Assembly (NCBI GenBank): GCA_035771175.1
Contig: CM069593.1
Coordinates: forward strand, 45,941,554 to 46,005,553
DNA length: 64,000 nucleotides
Reading direction: 5' to 3'
Source: Paratinospora sagittata
Taxonomy: Eukaryota; Streptophyta; Magnoliopsida; Ranunculales; Menispermaceae
This document shows, in pieces, positions 11,501-23,728 of this stretch; position 1 is the first letter of the stretch; every line of letters starts with the position of its first letter. Made by a program: the position numbers and the translations under genes. Under the pieces are notes generated by a model that saw only the letters and a list, made by a program, of their open reading frames with translations, was not told the origin of the DNA and ran no database searches.

Positions 11501-14500
11501 ATTAAATATCAAAACGAAGAAAAAGAATTAAGACCAAAAGCTACCATTTCAAATTCATCAACCCACTTAACAAGATTGATTTTCTTAGGTCACTTATTGG
11601 TATATTTATATATTAAAAGTGTCTATTTATATTAGTTTTTAGCTTATACTACAATAAATCTAGATATTTAAGCATATATGCAAAAATTCTCTAAACTTAT
11701 CTAATTTAGCGAATTTTTACAAAATTCTTCATGTTGAATTAAACTTCTCAGAATTAATTCCAATTTTTAAGTAACCGAAGTCAAGTCGAAATCAAACTTT
11801 AGATCCTTGCATTTTACTTGGAGTTGAATGACCAGATACTAATGAATTTTGTTGTATACCTATAGTGCTAACATAACTATGCTAATTTCTCCATTATTTT
11901 AAGTCTTATTTTATTTAAGAATTTTAGTTCAAATGGATGAATTGTTACAAAATGTGCATTCCCTATTTTATTTTATTTTTTTATTTTTAATGAATACATA
12001 GTAGTTTTATGTATTTTTGCACCTTGCTTCATTCAGATGCACATCTTGCCTTGCCCTTTAGGCACTAGGAACCCCCATTACCTAGAGCATGCCTTATGCC
12101 TTTAACTACTTTGATACGTGCAATATGTAAACAATGACACAACTTTTCAGCACAATCAAAAAACACAGAGTTTCACCAGAAGTAGGAAACTACCAGACAA
12201 AAGATTTATTTAGCAACAAAGGAAAGAAGGACTCACTAAATCTTAGAGAGTTTTTTGAACCATTTTTTATTGGCTTATCTACCGGACAGAAAAACTAAGA
12301 GTATCTTCTAAACAATTTAATTAAGGAGGCCAAAGGACTAAAAGAGTTTCTGAAAAAATCAGCCAAGTATTAAAAGAGAGCACAAGATGTGATACTGGTA
12401 TAATTTTAAACAGAAAGTGATCAGTAATGCACTTGGCCACTTGTGAGATAATGTTATTTATCACAGGAAAGATACTGTAAAAAGCTACAGTTTTCACCTT
12501 TTTGAACTCGTATGTTGTCATATATAGAATATTTCGCATTACATGGTACTGCACAGAAAAATAATATTATAAAAGTCAATACAGTTCATAGCCATCAACA
12601 AAATAACAAATATTTTCATAGTATATATGGCAAACTGACTGGATTGTGCAAAAGAAAGTTGTTGAGGTCTAAGGAAAAATTAACTGTGTAATAGTTTCAT
12701 TTCTTTTCTAACATAGTTACTGATCAAAATGAGAAAATAGAGGGGAAGTCAAATTGCATCTAACAAAGTTACTAATCAAAATGAGAAAATAGAGGGGAAG
12801 TCAAATTGCATCTGTATAGTATGACTGTTTCACTAGCAGACTTAAGTTGATATCGATGGCAAGACCAAGATAGAAGATCCCATATCTTTCATTAAGCAAG
12901 AATCAAACAGATATGTATGTTTCACTAAGCAAGAAAAAAGGCACAGAGCTTTGCCTCTTCATCTTTTGTGTTAAATAAAATCATTTCTTCCTCAAGATGA
13001 ACGGAAGCTGTTTTCTGAGGATTTAATATGACTGCAGAGGATACAATTCAACTATATGCAAGTTCATGCATATTTTTCACATCTTATTTTCATTAGAGGT
13101 CTAAGTTTTATAGCCAGATGAAGAACGCCACACCCATCTTGCTCAATAGGCAAATATATGAGCAACAGCATCTATTTGAAGAAACTGATATACAGTAACT
13201 TGATATAATAAATCATTTAGTACATAACATACTTCAAATCACGTAAGTCAACTCCATTCAACAAAGCCTTTTTGCCAACTCCATGGTGTTGGCTACATGA
13301 ATATTCCTTTACTCCGTTCTATCAAGGGCTTAGTTTACATTTATATAACAAGTGGTCATATCTTTCTTAATTATCTATGTCCTCGTTATTTTAGGCCTCC
13401 CTTTGTTTCTACCAATATCGCAGGTTGTTCATATGTTACTCTTCCTAACTAGCATATCCAATGGTCATCGTTTTCTGTATTTGAACCACCTTAATCAGTT
13501 TTCTCTCATTTCATTTTTAATTGGGGCTACTTCAAATGACATAACTCAGTAGAAAAAATCAAATGCCAATATGGTATAGAAACCGTAAGAAGAAAGAACG
13601 AGAGAGAGATCAAGGAAGCAAATCAATATTTCATTCAATAATTCGGTGACTTCTAAATTACATACTAAAATATTTATAGACTAATATAACTTGTAAACTA
13701 ACACCAACTAGGACTCTTAAACAAACTCGAACTCTATCCAAAATCCTAATCAAAATATAGTTCTAAATTAAATAACAAACCAAATAGGAATAAAATAAAA
13801 TAATAAAATATTAATTAGACAATGACACGACTCATCTATATCCTGCATCACAATAAGTAGTATGTAAACTACTAGTCCTGCCTAGAGAGTCAGTCATAAC
13901 TCAAAGTCTTCTAAATAGCTTCAAGATGAGGAGCTAAAGTTGATAAACAAACCAAGTAACCAAAGCATGTGTATTATACCACTTACGATGAGGGCCATGA
14001 GACTAAGTAAGTTCTACACCAATTTTATTATTTAGATTATCCATGGCTAGCCATAGTCATCTAAAAGTTGGAGAGGCCAATCTCACATATTCCATGTATC
14101 TTTCATTAATCTAATGCTCCAACCTTGATAAGTTTAGATTAAATATCTTCTTGTTTCATAATTTGCAATTTAGACATCAACTTAGCCCTTGAAGAGCGAA
14201 GTGGAGGAAGCAGATTCATGTAGCCGATCCTATATAGTTGGGAAAAGGCTTAGTTGAGTTATTTCATAATTTCATTATTTGTTTCTAATAAGAACGTGAG
14301 ACCAGAATCATAGAGGCTTATTTTTATGAGAACTTGATTACAATTGTGATGTAAGGGCTACAAAAGTCTATAAAATAGGGTTTTATTATATTCAAAACGC
14401 AATTTTCCATTTTAGAACAATAATATAAAATTGAATTTTTATCTCTTTTTTTTTTTTTAGGTCAGCAGGTACTGGGGACTTACGTCTCCCCTATCCCTCT

Positions 14501-17405
14501 GATACGGCCACAAACACTCAAGGACGTCGTTGACCAACAAGTGGTGGGAGGTGACTCAAACTCGAGACCTTCAAGGAAGGTGCGCTTGCACCCAACTACT
14601 GAACCAGCCCACCGTTGGTTAAAAAATAGCATTTTCAGTCTGATCATGAATATCTAAACACCTAAAAAGAGTGACACTATCCATGCAGAGCATAAGGGAG
14701 ATCTTAACCTGTAACAGGTAGCTGCAAGCAGTCTCAATGGCCGTAGTAGACCATGACATCCCAAGAGATTTTTCCACAAGAAACCTGGAAGCCCAGTTTG
14801 GGGATAATCCCAACACAGCTACAACATAACTAAGCACATTACACAGAATTTGGGATCTGAAATCAAAACATACATGAATAAGCAATATGGAGCCCATAAG
14901 TTTAAAGTTTTCCCAAAAACACAAGCCAAGGACCCAGGCATTTCACAGTTGCAAAACTAATCTCAATTTAAATACAGAAAAAAGAGAATACAAATGCAGA
15001 AAACAACGCAGATTAGTTTGATTTGCTGCAAGCTTCATGAATATTAATTAGTACACTTTTATTGGGAAGCATGAAAATGAAGCTAAAATGTTTAGCATAA
15101 CCACATATAAAACATATTTCCATGAAAACACAAGGGAACCATTACATCTTGAAGGAGAACAAGAGGTAAAATAGTGTACATATTTACATCCAACACAATT
15201 CTTTCATTTTCCATTTTAAAATTGATAAGATAATGAATTACCAAGGAAAATGTATGGGAGCTGATATATTGATGGTCTAAAAGGCGTATATAGGGAAACT
15301 GTTACAAAAATAAGCAATAAAGAGAAGAAATGATAAACAAGCAGACTTTTTCTTTAGATGCAACAGAGAAAAGGGGTATGGGACTGATATGAATCATAGA
15401 AAAGAAAGAAATTTACTCAACAATCTTGCCAATCACAATCTGCTTTGAGGACTTCTTGTTCAAACTCAAAAATGGATAAAGCCCTATGCAATATTTCACC
15501 TGTAAATTTAAGAAGGCAATTTTTCCAGAGTATTAGGTCCACGAAATTTGGGCAACACAAAATGGCACAAAAAGCTCCAAACATAATAAAATTACAAGAA
15601 ATAAGCAGTCACCTGTTCTGGAAGTCTCCTAAAAACCTCCAGAGATATATATGAACCTATGGAGTGCCCAACCTTCAGGTAAAGATTGCAAATAAGTGAC
15701 TACTTATGATTATAAATCAAACTTGTGTAAGCTTTAAACCATTGCCAAAAGAATAACGACAACCTGAAAATTCATGTTTAAGCTGAGTATGTGCAGAAGA
15801 TAATAATTAATCGACTATACACGTTTCTGGTTTCTCTAAAGAAACTGCAAGATAAAGTAACGGCAATCATTGTATCTCAAAGTTGCAATGCAGCAAGCAA
15901 AGTTATTTACATTTCTTTCTTGTTAGGCACTGTAACATTCAGTAGCGTCATCCAGCCCAATCTTATGGACCAAGACATAATCAAAATCAAATCAAGATGC
16001 TAATGAAATTTTTTACTCCCAGTAAAACATTTTACTGTCTTTGTGAAGCAATCAAGTTTGTCAATTTAAGTGTTGTAACAACTTTATTTGATATCATAAT
16101 TCTCACTTATTTGGACAACTTTTTTTTTTCTTTTTCTTGATAAGAGCTCATTTGGAGAATTTTAAAAAGATCAAGAAAGGAGTGAATAGAAATACTTTCA
16201 AAGATGTTTTACTGTCATACATGTCCAAAATCTCAGATTACCAAGCAAAAACTTTCTATCATGGATTTATGCTCTTATTTCTCATAGCATCTCAATTCTC
16301 AACGGAGAACACCAAGACATATAGGAGCCGGAGTTAACATACAAAAAAGAACAGCTCCTACCAATAACACGGGAATTTCAGTATTTCCTAGCTCCTGTGT
16401 GATAAAGTTGACCTGCAAAAGGTGTTTGTGCGGCTACACATTAAAAGAACTGGTATGAAGTATTTAAGGCAAATAACTGGAAAGTAACAATAAAAAATAA
16501 CAAATTAACAATAACAATTCACAAAAATGCACTTAAAAAAAACAAAAAAAGAACCATTACCTTGTGATCAATTTGGTCTTGCAACGAAAACAACCTTCCT
16601 TTCTCCCAGTCCTACCAGGACCATAAAAGTTTATATTAAAGTAACACATGTTTCATGCAATAAACACAAAGAGTTATAACAGTAGACTTAAGTTTAGCTT
16701 GATAGAAGAAACAACAAGAAATAGAGACTAAATTCAATTGTATTCTCAATGAAGACAAAAATTTCTATAATGTCCCACATCACAAGCAAGCAATTACTGA
16801 ATTTCAGCATGACCCATCAAGAAAGCATAACAGTGGTTACCTTTTTTGTATGGGAAATGTGTCCAATTGCTGAATACCTCAACAAAAACAGAATCAATAA
16901 GTATAAAATCTCCTGCAATTCCCACTTCAAAGTAACCAAAAAAAAAAAAAAAAACCTCAAAAATACAAGCACCAAGTTCCTGCCTGTTACAGAGGCACGC
17001 CCACCAAGCCATTTATACAATGCTTCCACAAAATCCTTGTAGAACATAACAATACCTGAAATAAAATAAAAAAAAACCACCCATTAACTAAATCAATATT
17101 CAAACAAAAGGAAAAAGAAAAAACCTAATTTCAAGTATCAAATACAGAACCTGGGTTTCCGGGGATAAATACAACGTGAAACAACGGATTTTCCGCTCGC
17201 AGCTCCAGTAATTCCGTCGTCAAACTACATATAATAAATACCCAAAACCCAATTCCAAAATATCATCACGCAATCGATCCTAGAAAAAAAAAAAAAAAAA
17301 AAACATTATGAACCTAAATTGAATCATCGAGACTCACCTTGACACATTGCACAGTCGGAATGTCGCGCGCGTTTGTTCTTTTGAAAGTAAGCTCTCTTCA
17401 CCCAT
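8510..17405 (-). CDS. LDAH: Lipid-droplet-associated hydrolase (LDAH) family alpha/beta hydrolase
   Basis: Twelve exons on the minus strand: 17405-17338, 17224-17151, 17055-16984, 16869-16841, 16611-16561, 16412-16362, 15672-15613, 15499-15417, 14856-14709, 12548-12498, 9886-9782 and 8656-8510. They join in frame to 312 codons plus TAA. The protein has the family's FIPGNPG (about 42-48), IGHISHTKK, a nucleophile elbow GHSIG with Ser119, a candidate acid in FGIDDHWGP (Asp253/254) and a likely catalytic His in GHTHAF (His283). Related animal proteins act as esterases at lipid droplets, so a role in droplet lipid turnover is inferred from the family. No signal peptide is seen. Intron 3 is GC-AG; all others are GT-AG. 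Introns contain a solo LTR, a SINE, SINE-like pieces and a 52-bp tandem repeat. It is divergent from the HVA22 gene. Confidence 0.9.
12708..12811. repeat. 52-bp tandem duplication in LDAH intron
   Basis: Two adjacent 52-bp units, 12708-12759 and 12760-12811, differ at only a couple of positions. They lie in the intron upstream of LDAH exon 10 (12548-12498) and have no coding content. Confidence 0.85.
13261..13331 (+). repeat. SINE-derived conserved block, copy A
   Basis: It carries AAGCCTTTTTGCCAACT, GGTGTTGGCTACATGAAT and TCTATCAAGGGCTTA. The same block occurs at 14181-14260 (minus) and 42251-42335 (plus). The GGCTACATGAAT core resembles the shared 3' 'Angio-domain' of angiosperm SINEs; that match is from memory and needs a search. 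Confidence 0.5.
13572..13850 (-). mobile_element. Solo LTR with 5-bp TSD, probably Ty1/copia
   Basis: A 279-bp unit begins TGGTATAG and ends CCTGCATCA (TG...CA) and is flanked by perfect CAATA duplications at 13567-13571 and 13851-13855. Read on the minus strand it has a TATAAATA box followed by a pyrimidine-rich CTTGATCTCTCTC end, the usual layout of a short plant copia LTR. No internal domain or second LTR adjoins it, so it is a solo LTR left by recombination. It sits in the intron upstream of LDAH exon 10. Confidence 0.8.
14181..14260 (-). repeat. SINE-derived conserved block, copy B
   Basis: On the minus strand it reads CTAAGCCTTTTCCCAACTA, GGATCGGCTACATGAAT and CAAGGGCTAAG, matching copies A (13261-13331) and C (42251-42335). 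It is the copy nearest the expected GGTCGGCTACATGAAT form. No tail or TSD was found, so it is a fragment. Confidence 0.5.
14448..14618 (-). mobile_element. tRNA-derived SINE in LDAH intron
   Basis: On the minus strand the unit starts GGTGGGCTGGTTCAGTAG (A-box-like) and has a B-box-like GAGTTTGAGTC about 30 bp later, a GC-richer body, and an A tail (the T run at 14448-14458 on the + strand). Size of about 170 bp fits a SINE. The flanks show no clean duplication. It lies between LDAH exons 9 and 10. Confidence 0.6.
16870..16983 (-). other. GC-AG intron 3 of the LDAH gene
   Basis: Exon 3 ends ACAG and the intron begins GCAGGA; it ends TTCAG before CAATTGGACAC. Only this junction joins Val-Thr-Ala to Ile-Gly-His in frame. 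The neighbouring GTAACA would break the frame. GC donors are the commonest non-canonical class in plants. Confidence 0.8.
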
Positions 17406-18853
17406 CTTCTTAACAACACTCTTACATTTCAATCCAAAACAACCGTACCTGAAACACTCATCAAGATTTGCGCATCATGAGAGAACAGATAGAAAGAAAA
17501 AAAAAATCACTATATATTTCACTCACATAAATCACAAAAAAAAAAAAAAAAAAAAAACCAAGAAATGTGAGATTAGAAAATACACAAATTTTTCGCAAAA
17601 AAATAAAATTCGCATGCAATGCGACGTTTTCTGAATTGTTGATGCTTTGTGGCACCGAGTGGCGCAGGAAATAGGAGTAGTAACGGGCGAAGGAAGACGG
17701 AGCATGGGGATTACTATGGTGTTCTATGGCGTTTATACGGCCTAGGATCTTTTTGAAGTGTCAAAAGGGTAATGGAGATCATTTTTGGAAGGTTTCTTCA
17801 ATCATCATCGTGGCATCTTTTATGACCGTTGAAGATATCGAGTCTCGATGTTTCGGACACGTGCCAGGGCGTTATAGAAACTTTCCAAAAAAATGGGTCC
17901 GCATTTTAATTTTAATTGTAATTGGAAAAAAAAAAAAAAAGATAATTGAAACCCAACGGTTATCTATGATTCTTTCTATATGGTTTCCTAAATTAAAATG
18001 GCAATACTGTGTCAACGGTGTCGTTCTAGAAGCCCATTTTTCCAAGGCCAACCCCATCTTACCAATTTCAATAAATCACATGAAACATGACCAAGTAAAA
18101 TTACCCAATAATATATTATTTTTATCTCTAGATAATTGAATGATATATAGTTTATTAATATACTTATGATTCTAATCAACCTTGAATGGTTCAACGTAAT
18201 TAAATTATTAGCCTTTTGAAAATAATTACAGTACCCCTTAATAATAATAATAATAAATAAATAAAAGATCCTTTAAGTCTGCTAAATGAGTTTTATATTT
18301 TTATAAATTATTCTTCAAATTAAATTATTATTTCTCTTAACATTTTATATTATGGTGAATATCTTAATAGAAGTTGGTTAAGCGCGTCCATCTACTTAGA
18401 AACACACATTTTCCACGTGCATCTTCAATATATATTCATGCAATTCCACAACTCTTTCCTGGAGTGGCATATTTAATATTTAATATCCAAATACAATACC
18501 ACTCACTCTCCATTGATGATCTCACATGTAATGGTGACTCAGTCAAAAAGTCCCACGTGTTCATACAAAAAATAATCTTCTAGTCGGGAAACCCAACCTT
18601 TCCCACAGAAGAAGTCTGCAAAGTCGCTCCAGAAAATTTTCTACAAAGAGTCTAACTCAACGACATGCGTAATTACAAAAAGAAGTTTCGACGGTCAACT
18701 CGAAGAAGTATAAAAGAAGCACCAGTCAAGGGTCAAAAGTCTCATCTACAACGTAGATCTAGTGCTCCCCTGCATCTTTTTTTTTAACCATCTCTCAGAT
18801 CTCCTACGCGCAACGACGTCACAGGAACCACTTAATTGCTGACTAAAGGGAAG

Positions 18854-18860
18854 ACGTGGC
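18854..18860 (+). promoter_or_regulatory. ABRE-like element (ACGTGGC)
   Basis: The core ACGTGGC lies about 920 bp upstream of the HVA22 start codon, close to a GACGTCAC (18815). The match to the abscisic acid response element consensus is seen in the sequence; function is inferred from the gene family. Confidence 0.5.
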
Positions 18861-19479
18861 AGAACTTTATTGGAAAACAGACAAGTCGATGAAACGAAAT
18901 GACGAAAGCGACCTCAAATGAACGAACTCAACCGCCAAGCCGTTATTTAGTTCTTAACACGCGTGACGCCGCCGGGAAGCGTACGTGCGAAGCAACTTCC
19001 ATGGCTCTTCTTAACTATTTTTTCCATAATAATAATATTCTCAAGAGCTTCTTCTTCTGTTGTTCTTCGATCACAAGTTTCTGCAAAAATTCGTCTCTCT
19101 GGCGTGACGATCTCTTTGCAGAATCCGAGATCCTTTAATAATTTCTGAAGGTTAAAAAATGAGTAATTACCACGAAACTCTTTAAACAGAGAAATCTTGA
19201 CTTCGTTTTAAAGGTTTTAGTGATTCGATTCGATTTTTAGAGTTTCATCTCAAGAGGATTAAAACTCTCTTGTTGAAAAATTTATCTGTTTTTTACTTGT
19301 TGATCGCATCTTACTCTTTTGCTTGTTCAGGTGCGAGCGGATTCATTGATTTTCCTAAGAGTTTCAATTGGAGAACAGAGGTTAGAATTTCGATGTGGCT
19401 TTCTCTCTTGTGCTCTCTGTTTAATCTCTTTTTCCTTTTTGCCTCGTATGTGTTTATCGAACTGAGAGACGGATGAGCG

Positions 19480-19750
19480 TAGAATCGAGGTGTTTGGTTG
19501 TTTGAGTGTGGTTACATCGTTGATTTCCTTTGAGAAATGCTGCCGAGATCAACTTCAAGGCATGCCAACACACGTTAACTCAAAGATTTTGATATTAATT
19601 GTGTTTTTGAAGGTTTCTTGTAGAGTCGAGGCGTTTGATTGTTTGTAAACATTGGTTTCCTTTGAGAAATGCTGTTGAGGTCAACTCGAAGGCATGCGAA
19701 CAAATGAACTCAAAGATTTTGATATAAATTGTGTTTTTGAAGGTTTCTTG
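19480..19750 (+). repeat. Imperfect tandem duplication in the HVA22 leader
   Basis: Copy 1 is 19480-19620 (141 bp) and copy 2 is 19621-19750 (130 bp). Each starts TAGARTCGAGG and ends with GAAGGTTTCTTG, and each is followed by TAG. The repeat therefore duplicates a pyrimidine-tract plus TAG that looks like the 3' splice site of a leader intron, at about 19623 and 19753. The ATG follows at 19777. Confidence 0.85.
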
Positions 19751-19776
19751 TAGAATCGGTTGATTTGAAGATCAAG

Positions 19777-22700
19777 ATGCTGGGGGATTTCATCAGCAAG
19801 ACTCTTGTGTATGTTCTCCGCTCCGAATTCTATTTACAAATCCTTAAATTTTCTCTTTGCTTTGCATATTTTGTAATCTGCCTGTTCTAATTCTACTACG
19901 TTTTTTATATCATAAGACTCTTTTTGAATTTGAGTCATAGCATGTAGATCAGGGAAAAATTAGTTTTAAGGGGCACCACATCAGCCAAGGAGTTGTAAAA
20001 TTATTTTCAAGAATTGTGGAGTCCTAATTAAAATTTTGAAGTTTGAATTCCAATAATAGAAGTAACAGCTATGATGTTGAAACAATATTAGAAGAATCTT
20101 GTTACTTTTGCCAGAAATCAAATCATTTTTTGTTGTAGCTTGTAGTTAAACAACTCAACATAGTGCCATAAATTCAGTAGGTAGTGAGAACTGTGCTGGG
20201 CCAATGATAACTTTTTTTTTTTTCTTTGATACCTAGAATTTATTTTATTTTGACAAATTAAAACATTCAAATCTTAATATGGGGAATAAATCAAGCTTTG
20301 ACAACAAAAAAGAGCATTTTAATTCTGGATTTTGGATGACAGGGTGCTTCTTGGATATGCATATCCTGCTTTTGAATGCTACAAGACAGTGGAAAGGAGC
20401 CAAGTTGAGATCGAGCAACTTCAATATTGGTGTAAATATTGGTAACCAACAGAGTTCACCCAAATTCTCTTTTCTTCTTATTTGGTTCTTGACTTTGATT
20501 GTTTGCCTTCCCAGCCTTACTGCCTTTGATCTATTTTCTTAAGCTTTTGAAAGCTAATTGATGATCTTATATATTAGAGGAATGTTTAAGCAAAAAGTCT
20601 CAAAATTTTCTTATTTTGCTATCTTTTGGATTGTGAACGAGAAGGCTCACAGTTTGATTCCGCCTCATACTTGTAGTCCCCAAAACTGTAGGCTTTATTT
20701 AAGATGGCTTCCAATCTTTAGCAAAAAAGCTGCAGTAACCATCTTTAGCTTCAAGCAGAACATGGAACATACAGTAGTTGATTAAGAATGAAAGACTTGG
20801 AGGTTTTAGCTTTCAGGATTGTAGTTGTCAGAAATTTAGATGCTTGCGAATGCACATTGCTAGGCTGAATATCAGCACGATTGTTTTTAGTAGTTTAGTT
20901 CAACCAATCATATTATTTTGGATTTTATCATAATCTGTCTTCATAGTGACTTAAGTTTATATTTTAAGGTGTGCTCTGGATTTAAAAGAAAGGCCAAAAG
21001 AATACACTAATATTGTTTTTGAAAAAACACTTGCACATACATAGTACCTAGGCTTGCTTTATAGACATAATACTAACTTCTTGTTTATATTATCCGAAGG
21101 TAGCATTTAGGGGACCAAAGGAAGCGGATTATAGTTAGGAGATGGCATATTGAAGTTTAAAAGTAGCAGTAAAGCTAATTTAGCTGAGTTTTATTAATTA
21201 TAAGTAGTCATGGTCGAGCTCTTGGGCCCTACCAATTGACCTTGAGCGTCTGGTCTATTGTGCCTAGTGGTAAAGGTTGTTTCTCGCTTTCTTTCCATGT
21301 ACCAGCTGAGGTCAATTAGACAAATTGAAATGGAAAAAACATGTCCATGTGATTTTCGGTTGGTCCCTTACAATGGAAAACCCTAGCTTTGTGATCATCT
21401 GGGGGTAAGATAAAAACAAGAAATATAAAAGCATAGCTAGCGTAGTATTAAAAAAGAGGGTGTAGCAGAAGACCTGGAGATCTTTAAGGATGGATCCTTG
21501 GCGTCAATAGAGTACAGTAGATGGTGACTCGTCAAGGGAAATAACTGACGTTCAGACATTTGAGTTGATAGTGACGATTGCTGGGAAAATCCCCCTTCCT
21601 GGTGCACTGGACCTGTACAATTTTGGTTGCTCTGTTTCCATTGGATGGAGCAGGTGGGGCCTATGGCTTCTGTGCTATTACAATTGATGGGCCCTAATGT
21701 AATGAAAAACTTCTAATATGAGAAGACGAATCCCCGATTGTAAACAAATGTTAGTTCTGCATTCTGTGTCTGGGGCATAGCTTCCACTTTCTTCATGAAC
21801 ACTGAGCTCAAGGACTTCTCTACTTGCTTGCTTGATGATCCGGGGAAAACACAAAAAAGGCAAGTCCAAGCCAACAAATTTCTGAATTGGCTACTTTGCG
21901 CTTAGTCAAAGCCTAGTATCTTGCTATAATGTTCCTCAATCATAAATAAAATAGGTGTTTTAATTAATGGCATTAATTAAGTACCAGAATTGGTGACTTA
22001 TCCTTACACTAGATGGAAGAATTGGGTCCATCAACTTTATTTGCTGATGTGGATGGTTTTCATTAATTACTTTAAGTATAGCTGTATTATCTTTGTTTTT
22101 AGGGTATTACTTTGAAATGGTGTGTGATTTTCAATCTCTATGGCATTTCTCTTGTTTTTATTAGCCAAAAGTTGCAATATTGTTACAGTATGTAAAATGC
22201 AAGAAGCTATATACTTGCTTCCCTTTCCTCCAAAAAAAAATATAAAGAAGAAAAACAAAAAAGAAAGAAAGGAATTGGTCAACTGCTTGTCCATGGAATA
22301 ATAACTAAAGGGCACTAAAAGTAATTTTTCTACGTCCTGTCTTTTGTTGCATACGTCTCCCATCTCTATATTAGTGCAAAAAATTACAAATTGTTTGCAT
22401 CATTAGCGTTTTTGTGATTCTTTTCTTTTTGTTCAATTATTACTAAAATCACCAACTCTTGCAGGATCATCATCGCATTGCTGACAGTTTTCGAAAGGTT
22501 TTGTGATGTCTTTGTTTCATGGTAAATTAAGGAACTCTTAGATTCTAAAAGTTATTCAGCTCTCCGAAGCCCCTGTTCTAACAGAGTCCTGTTGAACTTT
22601 CTGTTGAAGGTTGCCTTTGTACGGCGAGGTAAAGTTGGGTTTCGTCATCTACTTATGGTACCCCAAGACAATGGTATGTTCTTCTACTAGCACTATATAT

Positions 22701-23728
22701 ATACATACACATACAGTAGGATGTTGCTACATTGACTTGTAGAACACCACCTTCAATACACCCTTGAATTGCCTCAATACAATTTAATCATAGGTGTATG
22801 ATTTAATATAATTATTGATGAAAATGTTTCTAGCAACGTCAACTACAAATGTATTCCGATATTTCCTAAACAATATCTATTTATGCTAATTGTTTCAACA
22901 ATTTCAACGCAGGGAACTTCCTATGTTTACGAGACATTCTTGCGGCCAAACGTTGCACAATATGAAACTGACATCGATCGGATGCTGATGGAATTTAAAA
23001 CGAAAGCCTGGGATTTGATTGTGTTCCATTTCAAGAATTGTGTGAATTACGGGCACTCAGCAATCTATGAATTCCTGCACCATCTAGCTTCTCAATCTAC
23101 ACGACACAGAGATAATCCAACTCAAACTCAGGTTTTGATAACTAAACTTAAACTAATAAGCTGAATTTGAAAGAGAACGACAAAACTCTTTTTTTTTTGC
23201 ACCCCTCCAGTCAAATACAAAAATATACAAAATAAAATTTTTAAACTCACACCATACGAAATTGTGGGCCAACATGTCTAAGACACGTTTCATAGACGTG
23301 TAAGTGTCCACATCATCAAGACGTGGCAAAGTTCGATCTACCCAAAAACGAATTGCTTTCAAGCACATGCCATGAACGCACTACCAGTCAAAACAACAAC
23401 AACAACCCAAGTTCGCTCTACTTGCATTCTAATGTGTGCTCTATGTGGCTCTCATCCAATTTCTAACACAAATTCATTGCAGGAGAAGGCACCGCCGCCA
23501 TCACCGTCCCCACCTTCAAAATCAGTAACGCTTGACCGCTTGGTTTTATCTCCACCCAAGGCCCTCCATGTGCAAGATCATCTTCCTCGAGATGCGTTTC
23601 TGCAACCCACTGATCATTCCAACACCGCTCAAGACCCAGATCATTCTGCTGCTACTGCTCAGGATTCCAATATTGCCGAAGCGTTACATGCAGCACGCAC
23701 AAGGCAACGAAGATCACGCCCTTCTTAA
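19777..23728 (+). CDS. HVA22: HVA22-like protein (TB2/DP1/REEP family)
   Basis: Six exons: 19777-19808, 20343-20441, 22465-22521, 22610-22673, 22913-23131 and 23483-23728, joining to 238 codons plus TAA. The protein opens MLGDFISKTLV, has GYAYPAFECYKTVE (about 15-28), a hydrophobic hairpin around YWIIIALLTVFERFCDVFVSW (43-63, two membrane-inserted segments), LPLYGEVKLGFVIYLWYPKT and YVYETFLRPNVAQYETDID, all hallmarks of the TB2/DP1/HVA22 domain. The family shapes tubular ER membranes and is linked to stress-regulated vesicle traffic. A Pro/Ser-rich tail of about 80 residues (158-238) makes it one of the longer, HVA22i/j-like members. The start is the conserved MLGDF. It converges on the gene at 24134. 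Confidence 0.93.

Larger units (their letters stand above)
17406..19776. promoter_or_regulatory. Shared divergent promoter and HVA22 leader region
   Basis: About 2.4 kb separates the ATG of the LDAH gene (minus) from that of the HVA22 gene (plus). It contains G-boxes CACGTG at 17858, 18414 and 18554, a GACGTCAC at 18815-18822 and an ABRE-type ACGTGGC at 18854-18860. HVA22 genes are classically induced by abscisic acid and stress through such ACGT elements, so the cluster fits. The part after about 18990 is probably transcribed leader with at least one intron. A tandem duplication lies at 19480-19750. Confidence 0.6.

Noticed and set aside
10906..11760. Possible transposon built of AAATTCGA-type motifs in an LDAH intron
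   Set aside because: Similar motifs recur at both ends in a loose way, but no TSD, boundaries or inverted ends could be fixed.
14619..14924. 101-codon minus frame treated as a separate gene
   Set aside because: It is LDAH exon 9 (14856-14709) extended into introns on both sides.
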